A DNA stretch of 64,000 bases from Polytrichum commune (lineage: Eukaryota; Streptophyta; Polytrichopsida; Polytrichales; Polytrichaceae). Numbering within the stretch: the stretch's first letter is position 1; the number at the start of each line of letters is the position of its first letter. Below are positions 8,701-19,702 of the stretch, piece by piece. The translations under genes were made by a program, and so were the position numbers. The notes beneath the pieces were generated by a model. The model saw only the letters and a list, made by a program, of their open reading frames with translations, made no database searches and had not been told where the DNA came from. The stretch lies in NCBI GenBank assembly GCA_950295325.1, contig OX485803.1:32727554-32791553 (forward strand), in the 5' to 3' direction.

Positions 8701-11648
8701 CGCACCTCCCCTTCGGACCTTCCAGAATACGACAAGGTCTGCACGGTCTGCCGTGCGGCTTTCATGCGCGTGGCTTCCGCGATTTTGTCCGTCCGGGCAA
8801 TTAACCGCTTGAAGTTGTCGACGTGCGCCTTCTTCACATACGGTGGGAGCGGGCCACAACTCTCTATGAATTTCTTCATGTTCGACCTGCGAGTCCGCAT
8901 CTGCTGCCGCAAAATTTGAAAAAAAATAGCTTCAGGCACGTCTCCGAGTCCACCACGGTACTCGAACTGTGCGGCCATCTTGTCTTTAATCGCCAACAAC
9001 AAGGGCCGTGGGTGTGCCCTGAAGTTGTCGACGCTCCAGTCGAGGTCGCGAGAGTACCTGCGTAGTCGCGTCAGCCAGTTTGGCCTGTGTATCCCTGTCG
9101 GGCACCCGGCCTTGTCGACCTCGACCCACAAATGCTGACCACCACTGGAAGTGTGCAGCTCGTCACTCTTCTTCAAGGACCGCCTAAGGTTCTTCAACTT
9201 CGACTGTCGAAGCCGCGCGCTTCCGTCGCCGCCTTCAACCTCGGCCGTCCGGCCAAGGCAACGCACCTTCTCGCAAAGTTGTGTCGGATCAGCTCCTTTT
9301 TGAGCCATACGCCGCAAAATGCTTACTTCCCGGAGCTCCAACTCGTCAAGGAGCTCGTTACGATGCCCTACGCCTATGTCTGCCTCCTCGCTGTCCGCCG
9401 ATGCTTCGTCGGCGTCCATCTCACAAGCCCGGAGAGTATCTTGCATGTCTTGGGACAGCAGGATATCCTCCTCATCGACCGCCTTGCCCTTCTTTCCGCT
9501 AGATTGCAACGGCCATGACCTGGGTTCATTTGCATTACCCTACACAAACGAACGTATGGTACACTATATGTGAGCGTGGAGTCACCCTGCATGACTGTAT
9601 TAAGTTTCATGATTGCATCGAGTCACACTACATGGCCGAGTGGAAGGATATAATTGCATAATATGACTGGACAAAGTCATATGACTACCTATAGTCATAT
9701 TACATGACTGTATTAAGTATCATGTTCGGGGTCAGATTATGACCTCATGGATTGATATTCATATACGGACATATGTTACCAACATTTTTTCTATATGTGT
9801 TTGGAATGAGGCCCAAGTAACGCGGACGACTAAATGCGTTTGCAAATGCAAGAGACTACGGAGATTTATATTTTTACCTTCCGCCTCCTTGGTTTGGGCC
9901 GCTCGTCCTCGGAAGTCCCCTCTTCGTCCTCTTCGTCCTCGTCATCATCGAGGTCCGTTTCAGGAAGTTGTTTTTTTCCCTTCGCTCGAGTGGTCACACC
10001 CCAGCCACCACCCTGCTCTAGAGATGGGCCCGGCTCTCCCACAGGCACGCCACGGCTGCTCTCAAAAACACGCGCAACCTCATTCGAAGTCATTTCCAAA
10101 ACCGGCAATGAAATTGCTGGGAAACTAGCAATTGTGCGAAATACTTCCACTTGCATGCCATCAGGCAGATTAGCTATTTTTGTTATCAAATTGACTAGTA
10201 CATTGTTCATTTCGGCATTTTTGGTGGAAGTTGCGGGAACCACACTGTTCAGTACGAGCGGGAGTTATTAGACGGACATTACATCTCACAAAAAGCGTGA
10301 CTCCAACGACTGTCAATGCTGAAACATGACTCAAATGAGTCATGAGGTCTCCACATTTGTATGACTCGGAGGAGTCATAATCATGAAATTGGTCACAACA
10401 TGTAATGAAATTGGTCCTAAATAAAGATTGAAATTGAACCCCTATATGAGGAACTCAGTTCATGATTCCATTGTAATTGGTAGAACCTATTGCTAAATCG
10501 TATTGTCAACACATTAGATTGAGTTTGCACTTTTGTGAATTCATCTTACGAAAGGAATATGTAACAAACACCTACACAAGTTGGACCTAAAATAACATTC
10601 AAAAGTGAGGTGACAAGTTATGTATAGTGGCACCCTCCCTCAACAACTCCAACAATTTCTTTGTTCTTCAACGGCTCACTATGTGTTTGTGATAAACTTG
10701 TCAAAATGAAAAGTCTTGACAAAACCTAGTGAGCAAACTCTCACTTTCTAAATCCAACATTTGAGGATGTGAAACCAAAAACCAAAATTAAGAGTAATTG
10801 ATATTTGTATGGTCTTGGTTAAGATGTAGGTGACAAGCTTGCAAATGTTTTTGCCAACTCTAGTGTCACATGGAAGTGTGCCTTAGATTCCTTCCCACTT
10901 TCAAGACGATCTTGAATACCTTTATTAGAAAATTCAATCAAAAATTGTGTAACAAAGATTGGTGGATTTAGAGGGTTGAGGAACTCCAAAATTGAGAGAT
11001 TCTAATGGTCAAGAGCTAAAGTTTGCACTTTTGTGAATTCATCTTACGAAAGGAATATGCAACAAACACATACACAAGTTCTAGCTAGTATTAATTGAGT
11101 TCCAATAGTTCAAACTTTCATCTTCATTGTGGGCACCAACCTTGTCCTTCTTTCCGCTAGATTATTCGCGCATTATGTCATAACAAACAAGAACATTGTT
11201 CATACACATGATCATAACTGCTTGATCATAGAAAACCAATAGAAGCCACATGTGATGCACAACAACAAAGGGGTGGGAAGAAGTTACAATATGTTTATGA
11301 CTAGGAGGAGTCATAATCAAGCAAATGTGACTGGACTGTGTCATAATGACCTTAAAGTATGACTACAGGGAGTCATAATAATTTGAACTATGACTGCAAA
11401 CAGTCATGTCTTCAGCGAGTTGTATGCACTTTATGACTACAAGGACTCATAAATGTTTCAAAATTCAGAAGCAACCCTAGCGGTAGCGGGTCCGTTGTAT
11501 TAGGGTTTGGTCATACATACCCGGGGTCCTCAGGCCTCTTGAAATGAGAAGTCCCAATCGGTGACAGACCCAGTTCCCGCAGCTTCTGGTTGTTGGCCTC
11601 GATGTTTTTCTTCCGCATCCTCTCATACTCCGGAATTTCCTGCTCCAT
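5706..11648 (-). CDS. TnpA-like CACTA gene with an embedded FCP1-like domain (frameshifted)
   Basis: Seven exons on the minus strand: 11648-11521, 10244-9878, 9539-8691, 8298 to about 7984, 7852 to about 7649, 7332-6540, 6086-5706; the two 'about' donors are uncertain. Phases agree throughout except for one extra base in exon 6, at a run of nine C (6725-6733). The start ATG at 11648 opens an MEQEIPEYERMRKKN helix. Exon 3 holds a Transposase_24-like region (RTRRSNMKKFIESCG). Exon 4 has a coiled coil near DSMKGEMEDVKAMMKQL. Basic patches (KKKPIAKKRKG; KRPAKRAQKGG) suggest nuclear import. Exon 6 resembles FCP1/NIF HAD phosphatases (FDVGIWSPVEQNV). Exon 7 matches DUF8039 (HGRLIEESNVSV; RLGDALKSITKWP). 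About 1,010 residues are expected if the frame were continuous. Known TnpA proteins bind subterminal repeats; that role is inferred here. Confidence 0.75.
6200..6425. repeat. ATGACT/AGTCAT motif cluster in the last intron of the TnpA-like gene
   Basis: Closely spaced units such as AGTCATATGACTG alternate with short spacers, for instance at 6276-6292, 6318-6345 and 6359-6382. The unit is a near-palindrome made of the motif and its complement joined by AT. It is intronic and does not code. Confidence 0.7.
6540..7150 (-). other. FCP1/NIF-like HAD domain inside the TnpA-like gene, catalytic acids lost
   Basis: Within exon 6 the order of motifs follows plant FCP1-like HAD proteins. First comes a hydrophobic strand KIIVLNVVGLL where these proteins have VLDVNGLL. 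Next is a CDKFLSMLFSNFDVGIWS segment where they have CDDFLxFCFExFDVGVWSS. Then come QIDWD in place of the LLDDS acid pair and, in the other frame after the C run, FPRWDPLNPNDDFLRRI before a closing helix. The nucleophile Asp is Asn and the late acid pair is broken, so phosphatase activity is not expected. The assignment rests on remembered family consensus, not on an alignment. Confidence 0.6.
7380..7570. repeat. ATGACT/AGTCAT motif cluster in an intron of the TnpA-like gene
   Basis: The intron between exons 5 and 6 holds repeated ATGACTGC...AGTCATAT units about 30 bases apart, for example near 7392, 7448, 7490 and 7515. Confidence 0.65.
8344..8660. repeat. 30-bp tandem array built on AGTCATATTACTCAACATATGACTA
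   Basis: About six to seven head-to-tail units with a 30-base period, for example AGTCATATTACTCAACATAT followed by GACTAGGTGA. They degrade towards 8660. The array fills the intron between exons 3 and 4 of the TnpA-like gene. Each unit contains one AGTCAT and one ATGACT, the same motif found at both ends of the element. Confidence 0.8.
10270..11510. repeat. Intron 1 of the TnpA-like gene: motif clusters flanking a repeat-bearing insert
   Basis: Motif clusters lie at 10316-10385 and 11290-11455. Between them is motif-poor, AT-rich DNA carrying two direct copies of a roughly 60-base sequence (10523-10582 and 11021-11080; shared TTTGTGAATTCATCTTACGA). A related copy lies in host DNA at 46369-46402. 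The string CCTTCTTTCCGCTAGATT at 11146-11163 also occurs at the start of exon 3 (9487-9505), so a scrap of exon is duplicated here. No gene is seen in the insert. Confidence 0.6.
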
Positions 11649-14475
11649 GATTCTACAATACCCAAATGCACATTAGTGTTAATTGAGGACAATAAGGTTG
11701 TCCCCATTGCTGCTGTTCCAGCTACATGTGAGCGGAGGAGGTGTCGTACAACCAGCACCTCCACAACTGAACGACGCGGAAGGTGCGAATTCAAGTGAGC
11801 TCACCTTTCTCCTCTTCGTATTACTTTGTGTGTGTGGGGTATTAGTATGAGACATCTAGAGGAATCCACTCCGAATGAAGATTTAGTGTCCGAATTAGGA
11901 TTGATCATTGCACAATTTACATGTCGTCTTTCAAAGTACAAGTTTTGAGAATTTTGAAGTATTAATATTTAACCTAAAATCTTAGCCTTGGAGATAAGAG
12001 AGTGCACAACCTTTGAGAGTGAGAGAAAAGGGTAGTCAGAGGGAGGGCTCTCCCTCTCAATCTTGAAGAGCGAGAGTCGCCAAAAATGAGAGCGATTTAG
12101 TGTCCGAATTGGGGGTACCCTCAACCCAAAAAGTTGAAAGGCACCGAAGTATCCACACACCGATCAGAGCAAAGGATGGAAGTAGCTGTGGCCGAACTTA
12201 GCACACTTCATGCAGTCTCACAGGGGCACCCACACACCGATACAGCACCGAGTAACCACTGTCCGAATAGAGCACCGAACCCAACACTCCACTGAATCTC
12301 CTTGTGAGCACTGCATAATCACCTTTGAATGAGACCCAACACTTGTCTGATGCTCCTTGTGAGCACTGCACCGAATCCTTCAACTTAGATAGGGACCCAG
12401 CAATTATCTGATGCGAAGACTACTTGGCTGTGGCACCGAATCGGAAAAGCAGCACCGAACCCAGCATCATTCTGATGCTCCGAACCATTCCTTGGAGGCA
12501 ATCCTTCAAGCACCGAACCCAAAAAGTCAACCGAATCCTGCAAGCACCGAACCAAAAACTTCTTCGAACTATTCAAGCAGCACCGAACCCTACATGGCTT
12601 TGATGCTCCGAACCCTACACTTACCTGATGCTCCGAATGCTCCGAGTGCTCCGAATGTAGAAGGCTGTGGCTTTAGGTTAGATGGCGAGGAGGTTAGATG
12701 GCCGAGGAGGAAGGGACAGGGCGCGGGGAGGCAGGGGAGGCGGGAGGGGATGGTAGAAGGTTGTGGCTTAGGTGGTCGCCGATACAGGTTAGATGGCCGA
12801 GGTAGAAGGGAGAGAGCGCGGGGAGGGAGGGGAGGCGGGGGGGGGGGGGATGGTAGAAGGCTGTGGCTTTAGGTGGTCGCCGATACAGGTTAGATGGCCG
12901 AGGTAGAAGGGAGAGAGCGCGGGGAGGTGGGGGGGGGGGGGAGGGAGGGAGAGAGACAGAGTCGGGGACAGATGTCCGAGGAAGGGAGAGGCGCGGGGAG
13001 GAAGGGGAGGGAGGGGAGGGAGGCAGAGGGGGAGAGAGGGAGAGGGAGAGGGGGAGGGAGGAGGGAGAGAGAGATGGAGGGAGGGGGGAGAGAGAGAGAG
13101 AGAGATTATCATGACTTATAAAAATGGAATTTCAGTAGTTACATGTACCCAATTTTTATATCCAATAAGCCTAATTAACCCTAACTTTTAATTAATGGAA
13201 GCGCGACTCCAATTAAAACCGGTAATTAAAATATTTGATTAATTAGTTCCATTAAGTATATTTTATACTTAAGTGCGTATGAATATTCTTGAAAGTAGCC
13301 ATAATTATCTAAAATATTATAAAATATACCAACCACATCAGTACACTAAATTTAAGTGACATTTAAGAATGACGAAGACAATTTCAAATGGTAAGTCATA
13401 AAAATTATAACCTCAATGTTGATGAGGATTTTCTAATTTTTTGACTTCCAAGTTAATTACAGTCTTGGTTGATGGTTTCACTTCCAGGATGAAATCCCAT
13501 TTAATGCCTTAATTACTAGGTGGAAGTGCACATATATATTGGATTTGAGACATTGAAGGTGAAGTGCACTCAATATGGGATTTGTAGTCAAGCGGCCTTC
13601 AAGAATGGAAGAGCAATGTTTTTTTCGATTTCGGGCGGGGCGGGCAGCTATTTTCTTTTAGGGTTTGGAAAAAATCCGGGCGGGGCCAGAATTTAATGTA
13701 ATGTGATTTAATGTGTGATTTAATGTAATCAGGCCTCATCGATCACAATATATTTAGGGGCCGCTTAAAAAGAGGCAAACAGTGTGAAAAGTCAGCTCGA
13801 TTTCAAGAACAGGGTAAAAAGGGGTCCGATTGTGGATTTACTTAGGGCCCCGTTGAAATTACTTTTAGAAAAAAAAAGTATGGGCTTCACCACACTTACG
13901 TATAACTGGGGTATATAAATCATGCCGAATCGATTACGATATATTTAGGGGCCGCTTAAAATTAGGCAAACAGGGCGAAAAATCAGCTCGGGTTGAATCG
14001 GAATATTTGTTAAGTACTCAAATTTAGAATATCTAAATGAGATTATGAAAAGTTATCCCTAAATTTAATGCTCAAAAGAAAAGAGGGTAAATCTGGTTAT
14101 GGGCGTAAGTTTCATAACCCAATATAGTGTGGGCTTTAACTTTTTGAATTTCCTTGAATTCCGTGTAAACTTAGGGACATCATAAATAATTATTCAATTA
14201 CCATCAATGACTGACTCCCGTGTGTTATATGACTGCCATGTGTTATATGACTCCCGTGTGTTATATGACTGCCATGTGTTATATGACTCCTGTGTGTTAT
14301 ATGCCTGCCATGTGTTATATGACTCCCGTGTGTTATATGACTGCCTTGGGTTATTTGACCACCCTTTCGTATGTATCCAAATATTCAAGTGACTGCGCGC
14401 ATGTGAGCACTCACTCCTTGTAAGGTATCCCGATATCACAAATTGACCCGCCCCGTATGCCGTGCACATCACAGG
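11649..14475. promoter_or_regulatory. Central spacer between the divergent element genes
   Basis: The leftward gene starts at 11648 and the rightward gene at 14476, so both promoters should lie here. Contents: degenerate CACCGAAC/GATGCTCCGAA repeats (about 12190-12660); a purine-rich G/A tract (12660-13110) with a tandem unit of about 101 bases (GGTGGTCGCCGATACAGG at 12771 and 12872) and long G runs; a direct repeat of about 63 bases (13738-13800 and 13929-13991); and the 18-bp array at 14205-14360. Open frames across the G/A tract are compositional and not taken as genes. No core promoter could be assigned. Confidence 0.5.
14205..14360. repeat. 18-bp tandem array, GACTCCCGTGTGTTATAT / GACTGCCATGTGTTATAT
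   Basis: About eight units of 18 bases in which two variants (CTCCCGTG and CTGCCATG) largely alternate. Each junction recreates ATATGACT. The array lies about 120 bases upstream of the start codon of the rightward gene, where it could act in its promoter. Confidence 0.85.
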
Positions 14476-17400
14476 ATGGCAGGAGGGGAGGTCGAAAGCT
14501 TGAAGCATCTACAGTTATGGCAAGAAGAAGAGGTCCAAGCAGACGCAATGCGGCTATCCAAGTACCCATGCCCATGCATGGAGTGTGCAGGAGGGAAAGT
14601 CCTCGATCGAGCCACAATCCGAAAGCATCTTCGCATAAAAAAAAAGGACCCTGTGTTTACAGCGTCTATCTTGGTGAGTCATTCCATGAAATGACTTTTG
14701 AATGATCGTAAGCGGATGGTCATGCTATGAGCGAGTTTTCATCCTTGTGTACATGAATTTTGTAGGCCCGATGGAGACCCATTGTAAAAGCTGCTTGCAA
14801 GACATCCCTGAGAAAGTTTCTAGGAGGATACGAAACGCCTTCACAGTCAATGCCAAACACAACGTCTGCAAGAGTATGAGCCTTGCAGACATGGGGGTCA
14901 AACGTGTATGACGGACAGTGGTGTGACGGGCCCATCCCAAAACTTATAAAGTTTTCATACTGGAATAGAGAATGGGAAGTAAGGGTGTCCAACTTCCCAT
15001 TCATGGGTTGGGGTCTCTTTGCACTTCAACCCGCCAAAGAGGGAGAGGAACTGCTTCCATTCGTAGGACCACAATACACCTTGGGAGAATACAGAGCTTT
15101 GAAGAAGGCACAACCTCGAGTGAAGTCATATGCGATGCAAGTTGAGCCGGACTTGTACATCGATGGAGATGTAATGAAGGGGAATGCCGCTGGCTTCATA
15201 AATAGTTCCATAGGACGCAAAGAAATAGGAAATGTGGTGTGGGAATTTCGCATGTTGCCAAAACCCTGGAACAAACATGAATGGGGGTATGTAATTACCT
15301 TAGCCACAAAGGACATTTTGGTCGGAGAAGAGTTGTATGCACACTACTCTTTAAACCCGCACACCGTATTGTAGGCTGGCACCCATTAGTCCATATTAGG
15401 AATGAGTAAAGTGTGCCATGTGTTCACTAACATGACTACACCAAGTCATGTTTTGTTTTGACAAAATTTTGTATACATGTCCACACCACGGTATAAATGT
15501 GTACGTGGAACATGACCAATTTTTTACATCCATTGTTTTTCCATTGTATGTTGCATGAAATTTCTTTTACCTGACACACTCTTGTCTTCATAATCGATGA
15601 ACACCCCCCCACGCATGTTACACGTTCATGTTATATTCGGCGTTTCATGATTGCCCCTCGTTAGATACAACGCGCATTTTATGACAGAACCATGTAACAC
15701 AGAAGTCACAAATTTATGACTCGTCCTTGTGATACAATACTACTTGGGATTGCTCCTTGTCATGTTCATACATTTGTATATATTAGGTCCATGTTATATA
15801 CAATCCGTGGTCTATGTTTGTCATTGTTATGAGTCCTTGTCATATGTTTCTGCCAAAGCGAAAATATATAACGTGCGCACAAATTTATCACTCTCTGCAG
15901 GACGAGTACAGCCCGATTGACTTGTTCGCCCATGCACCATGGACTGGGCAAAGAAGCCAGACATACCCTAACACAAACGATGGACATGATGGAGAAGTTG
16001 AGGTTCTACGTATGGTGGCAGAGTGCTTCGGCAAGTACGATGGCCTCAATTATGACGGACACGAAACCGAAGCCACCATACATGAGGGACTCGGGGATGC
16101 ATGGGTTGAAGACGATGAAGGGGAGGATGGTTTCACAACGAGGGACAGTGATGGTAGCGAGGGGGAAGGGGAAGAAATGCATGATCCCATGGAAACAAGA
16201 GGGAGTACCATGAACAGTGAGGACCCCAGTGGGGTAGACCACCAAATTCTCTTAAACGAAGCTGGAACTCCACTGTATGAGGGAAGCCCCTCGAACCGTC
16301 TCACATCGACACTCTTGATACTATTGTGTTGCACCACCTTCGCCGTACCAAACAACTTTGTGGATGAGTTGTTGAAGTTGTTGAAGGAGACAATTTTACC
16401 CAAGGACAACACACTACCGAAATCATTCAACGAGGCGAAAGGCTTATTGATGAAGTTGGGGTTGTCCTACAACTCAATACATTCGTGTAGAGATGGATGT
16501 TGTTTGTTTCGGAAAGAGTTGGAGAATGCAACGGAGTGCCCAACATGCCACAAATCGCGCTTTGTAGAGAACTCCAGTACAATTCCAGTCAAAGTTTTGA
16601 GACATTTTCCTCTGATTCCTCGTCTGCGAAGGATGTACAACTGCACACGGATCGCGGAGCTAATGAAGTGGCATGTAGGAGGGAAAAGTAAGGACAAGGT
16701 GATGAGGTCCATGGTAGACTCGAAGGCTTGGGACCACGTAAATAATAGGTGGCCGTGGTTTGCGGAAGATGAACGGAACGTTAGGCTTGGCCTTGCACTG
16801 GATGGCGTAAATCCATTTAGGAACCAAAGCCTCAGCCACTCTACTTGGCCCGTGGTCATGCTGAACTACAATCTCCCCCCTTGGTTAGTGACCAAAAACT
16901 TTTTCATGATGCTTGCGCTAATCATACCAGGAAAAGAGAGTGTGAAGGACAGGAATGTGGATGTGTACATGGCACCTTTGATTGAGGAGCTCCAAGAGCT
17001 TTGGGAAGGGATCGACTGCTTGGACGGATTGCAAGGAAACTCCAAAGATAAAACATTTAAGCTACATGGCTTACTTTTGTGGACGGTGAACGACTTTCCG
17101 GCGTACGGTTTGATTTCCGGGCAAGTAACAAAAGGACATAGGGCGTGCCCCGTGTGTGGCCCCAACGTGGCAACACGGCGTTCCAAAGCGTTGAAAAAGA
17201 ATGTTTACCTTGGACATAGACGACAACTGCCAATGACCCACCAATGGAGACGACAGAGGTCCAATTTTGATGGGCAGCCGGAGATGAGACCACCGCCAAG
17301 AATGATGAGTGGTCGAGAGCAATTGCGATATGCGAACGAGCGAGAAGAGTGGTCTCAAAAACACTACAGAAACCAAACTGGGCAGACGACAGACCCCGTA

Positions 17401-19702
17401 CACAATCATGGAGTGAAGAGGAGGACATGTCTATATGACCTTCCATACCGGAAAGTACGTGTATATTATTAGCCGTGATAAGTGACTGGACGTAGTCACA
17501 TGATTGCATATAGTAATATTGTTTATGAGTATTATGTGAGTGGGTGTAGTCATGTACAGTCACATGATTGCACGCAGTGATATTGTGATTCGCTCCGGCA
17601 AATTTCTCACTGGCTGGAGTCACTGTGCAGGATCTTCTAATTCGACACACACTGGATGTTATGCACTGTGAGAAAAACATCGCTGAGAATGTGATGAAAA
17701 CCATATTTGGAGAGAAAGATACAATTGGAGTTCGTCTAGACATGAAGGAGGCGGGTATACGCCCGCATCTTTGGTCCGTAGCAGGAACAAAACCCGGTAG
17801 CGTGATTCTACCTCGCTCCTCTTACGTTATGACGAAAGAAGAGCGTGAAGTCTTTGTGGAGCAAGTGCGTGCACTGCAAACCCCCACTCACTATGTGGGA
17901 CAGTTGAAGAAGCGCGTAAACGTGGATGGGACAATAAAAGGCCTGAAATCCCATGACTACCATGTCCTCATGCAGCAAGTGTTGGCACTATGTGTGCGCT
18001 GCACAATGGAAAAGGAAGTGCGGACATCAATAATAATGTTGAGCCGTGTATTCAGGAGGGTGTGTGCTAAGTCCATTGATCCCGCAACAATACATGAGAT
18101 GAGGTGTGAAGCGGCCATAGCACTATGCATGTTGGAAAAAAAATTCCCGCCATCATTTTTTGACATCATGAGCCATTTGGTCATGCATATCGTGGAGGAA
18201 ATGGAAATTTGTGGACCCGTACATATACGTTGGATGTACCCTATAGAGAGGTACCTGAAGACTCTCAAAGGGTATGTCCGAAACCGTACTCGACCAGAGG
18301 GTTGCATGGCTGAAGGCTACGCCATAGTAGAGGCATTGGGATTCTGCACGGAGTATATGCAAGAATATACAGTCACCACTTAAAGAGTGTGGGATGACAA
18401 AGAAGACCCATCAATGTATGATGAGATCCTCGAAGGTGGCGAGCGGGTGCGTCATCTCCCATCTGACCTTCGACAATGGATACATGAGTTCGTGGTGAAC
18501 AATGCGGCACCACTGGAAGAGTGGAGGAGGTGAGTTCTGATTTTAGTGGAAAGACCTTAAATGCACCACCTCTCTTAGACTCAACAGTCCAGTCCATACG
18601 AACTTCCACAAAACTCATCTCACATGACCAAAATTCATGACTGCACTCAGTCATATTTTGGGATATATGACTGAGTACAATCACAAAATGTAGTCGTAAA
18701 ATATGCATTTCGTTGTAGTTATCGCGACACAGTACGACTAATGCTGTATGCATAATATGACTGCCATTAGTAATCTCAGCATATCACGGGTAATGATGTG
18801 TTGGGCTGTAACCAAAATGCAGGAAACACGATGATGACATGTCACGGCGGGAATGTGAGTGGCACGAATACAGGCGCAAGAAGCGGAAGGCGCGGGTAAT
18901 GTACCCAGCGGAATTGCGCGACGAGGATTTCCACATTTGGTTTCCAAAAGCAGTGGTGCGCGCCATAGAAGAAGGGTCTGAGGAGATACAAGAAGACGTT
19001 AGGGCCTTGATGTTACCTCCATCGGATGCAGCGAAGTCGTATCGATCCATGTATGCGTTTGGAAACCACATCTGTGTCCGAAGCGCACAGGCGCAATTGA
19101 CAACGATGGACTCTGGGGTGGCCGCCACATTTCGACAATTATGTCGCTCGGGCCTGAAGGACACAAATCCAAAGGCAGCGGAGTTGGAGTATGTGGGTTG
19201 GGTTGAGAAAATCCTCTCTGTGGACTATGGATTCTTCGAGGTGGTGGTCCTCTATTGCAATTGGGTCGTTGCAAACATGAAGGGAGATGGGGCGACGATG
19301 AAGAGCGACGACTATGGTTTCACCATTGTAAACTTTGACAGATTGATTCCTTACTCAACACAATCATTTGCCTTTCCTCTCCATATCGAACAAGTTTTTT
19401 TTACACCTGACGTCGCGAAGAGTGGATGGGAAGTTGTTTTGTGTAAGGAACCGAGAGGGGTTCGGGTATTCTCCAAACAACAAAGAACGGATGAAGTACA
19501 ATGCATAGCACTAGGTAGGACTTCTGATTTTCCCGGATTACAAGTGACGGCTTTACATGACGATATCGTACCGAAGACACCCATATTGGGCGATGCAGTG
19601 GAAGTGGGGCCAGGAGTGGTTGCTAAGGCATTAGAATGTCTAGAGGGACCGGACGACGCATCGGTAGATGACTCCGAGCTTTGCGACTCGGACGGTGATT
19701 GA
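14476..19702 (+). CDS. TnpD-type CACTA transposase with an in-frame stop
   Basis: Encodes the element's DDE transposase. Exons: 14476-14673, 15901-17454, 17631-18529, 18823-19702, all in phase. Exon 1 has the cysteine/histidine motif YPCPCMECAGGK...IRKHLR of plant transposase-associated domains. Exon 2 has an acidic stretch, then Transposase_21: LGLALDGVNPF, WPVVMLNYNLPPW, DVYMAPLIEELQELW and LLWTVNDFPAYG. Exon 3 continues with LDVMHCEKNIAENV and the DUF4218 part (HLVMHIVEE, YPIERYLKTLKGYV, EGCMAEGY). Exon 4 is DUF4216-like (DYGFTIVNF, EQVFFTPD). A TAA at 18381-18383 interrupts the frame between DUF4218 and DUF4216 although coding similarity continues on both sides. Assignment of exon 1 to this gene rests on phase and motif; a SET frame lies in the intron between exons 1 and 2. 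Confidence 0.85.
14889..15374 (+). CDS. SET-domain reading frame inside the CACTA element
   Basis: An open frame ending at TAG 15372-15374. It shows the SET order: MGWGLFAL (GxG motif, about 15003-15026), a tyrosine region PQYTLGEY, NAAGFINSS where SET domains have RFINHS, IGNVVW where they have PNV, then LATKDILVGEELYAHYSL for the closing GEEL...Y motif. SET proteins are usually lysine methyltransferases using S-adenosylmethionine; here the NHSCxPN centre is diverged (NSS, no Cys), so activity is uncertain. An in-frame stop lies just upstream, so either translation begins at ATG 15003 or, more likely, the exon starts at acceptor CAG/ACA 14889. In that case exon 14476-14673 splices in phase and supplies its N-terminus. 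It sits between the first two exons of the transposase. Confidence 0.6.
   Translation, partial: TWGSNVYDGQWCDGPIPKLIKFSYWNREWEVRVSNFPFMGWGLFALQPAKEGEELLPFVGPQYTLGEYRALKKAQPRVKSYAMQVEPDLYIDGDVMKGNAAGFINSSIGRKEIGNVVWEFRMLPKPWNKHEWGYVITLATKDILVGEELYAHYSLNPHTVL
17470..17620. repeat. Motif cluster in intron 2 of the transposase gene
   Basis: The intron between exons 2 and 3 carries GTGACTGGACGTAGTCACATGATTGCA at 17480-17506 and a close repeat at 17541-17577. These are variants of the ATGACT...AGTCAT unit. Confidence 0.6.
18381..18383 (+). other. In-frame TAA interrupting the transposase gene
   Basis: Exon 3 reads ...EYTVTT, TAA, then RVWDDKEDPSMYDEI in the same frame up to a good donor at 18530. 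The downstream part joins in phase to exon 4. The simplest reading is a single-base change (for example CAA to TAA). Excising it would need an intron far shorter than plants use. Confidence 0.8.
18620..18790. repeat. Motif cluster in intron 3 of the transposase gene
   Basis: Units such as CATGACTGCACTCAGTCATATT at 18637-18658, ATATGACTGAGTACAATCAC at 18664-18683 and ATATGACTGCCATTAGTAATC at 18755-18775 occupy the intron between the DUF4218 and DUF4216 exons. Confidence 0.6.

Noticed and set aside
12411..13121. Overlapping Arg/Gly/Glu-rich and Pro/Ser/Leu-rich open frames
   Set aside because: They come from the purine-rich tract on both strands, with no domain or splice context.
14205..14360. 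Regular short repeats resembling a CRISPR array
   Set aside because: The units are contiguous with no unique spacers, and the setting is a plant transposon; it is a simple tandem array.
14762..14910. Frame ETHCKSCLQDIPEKVSRR... as a zinc-finger exon before the SET domain
   Set aside because: It ends at a stop in its own frame, and no donor joins it in phase to the SET frame with an intron of plausible length; kept only as a possibility.
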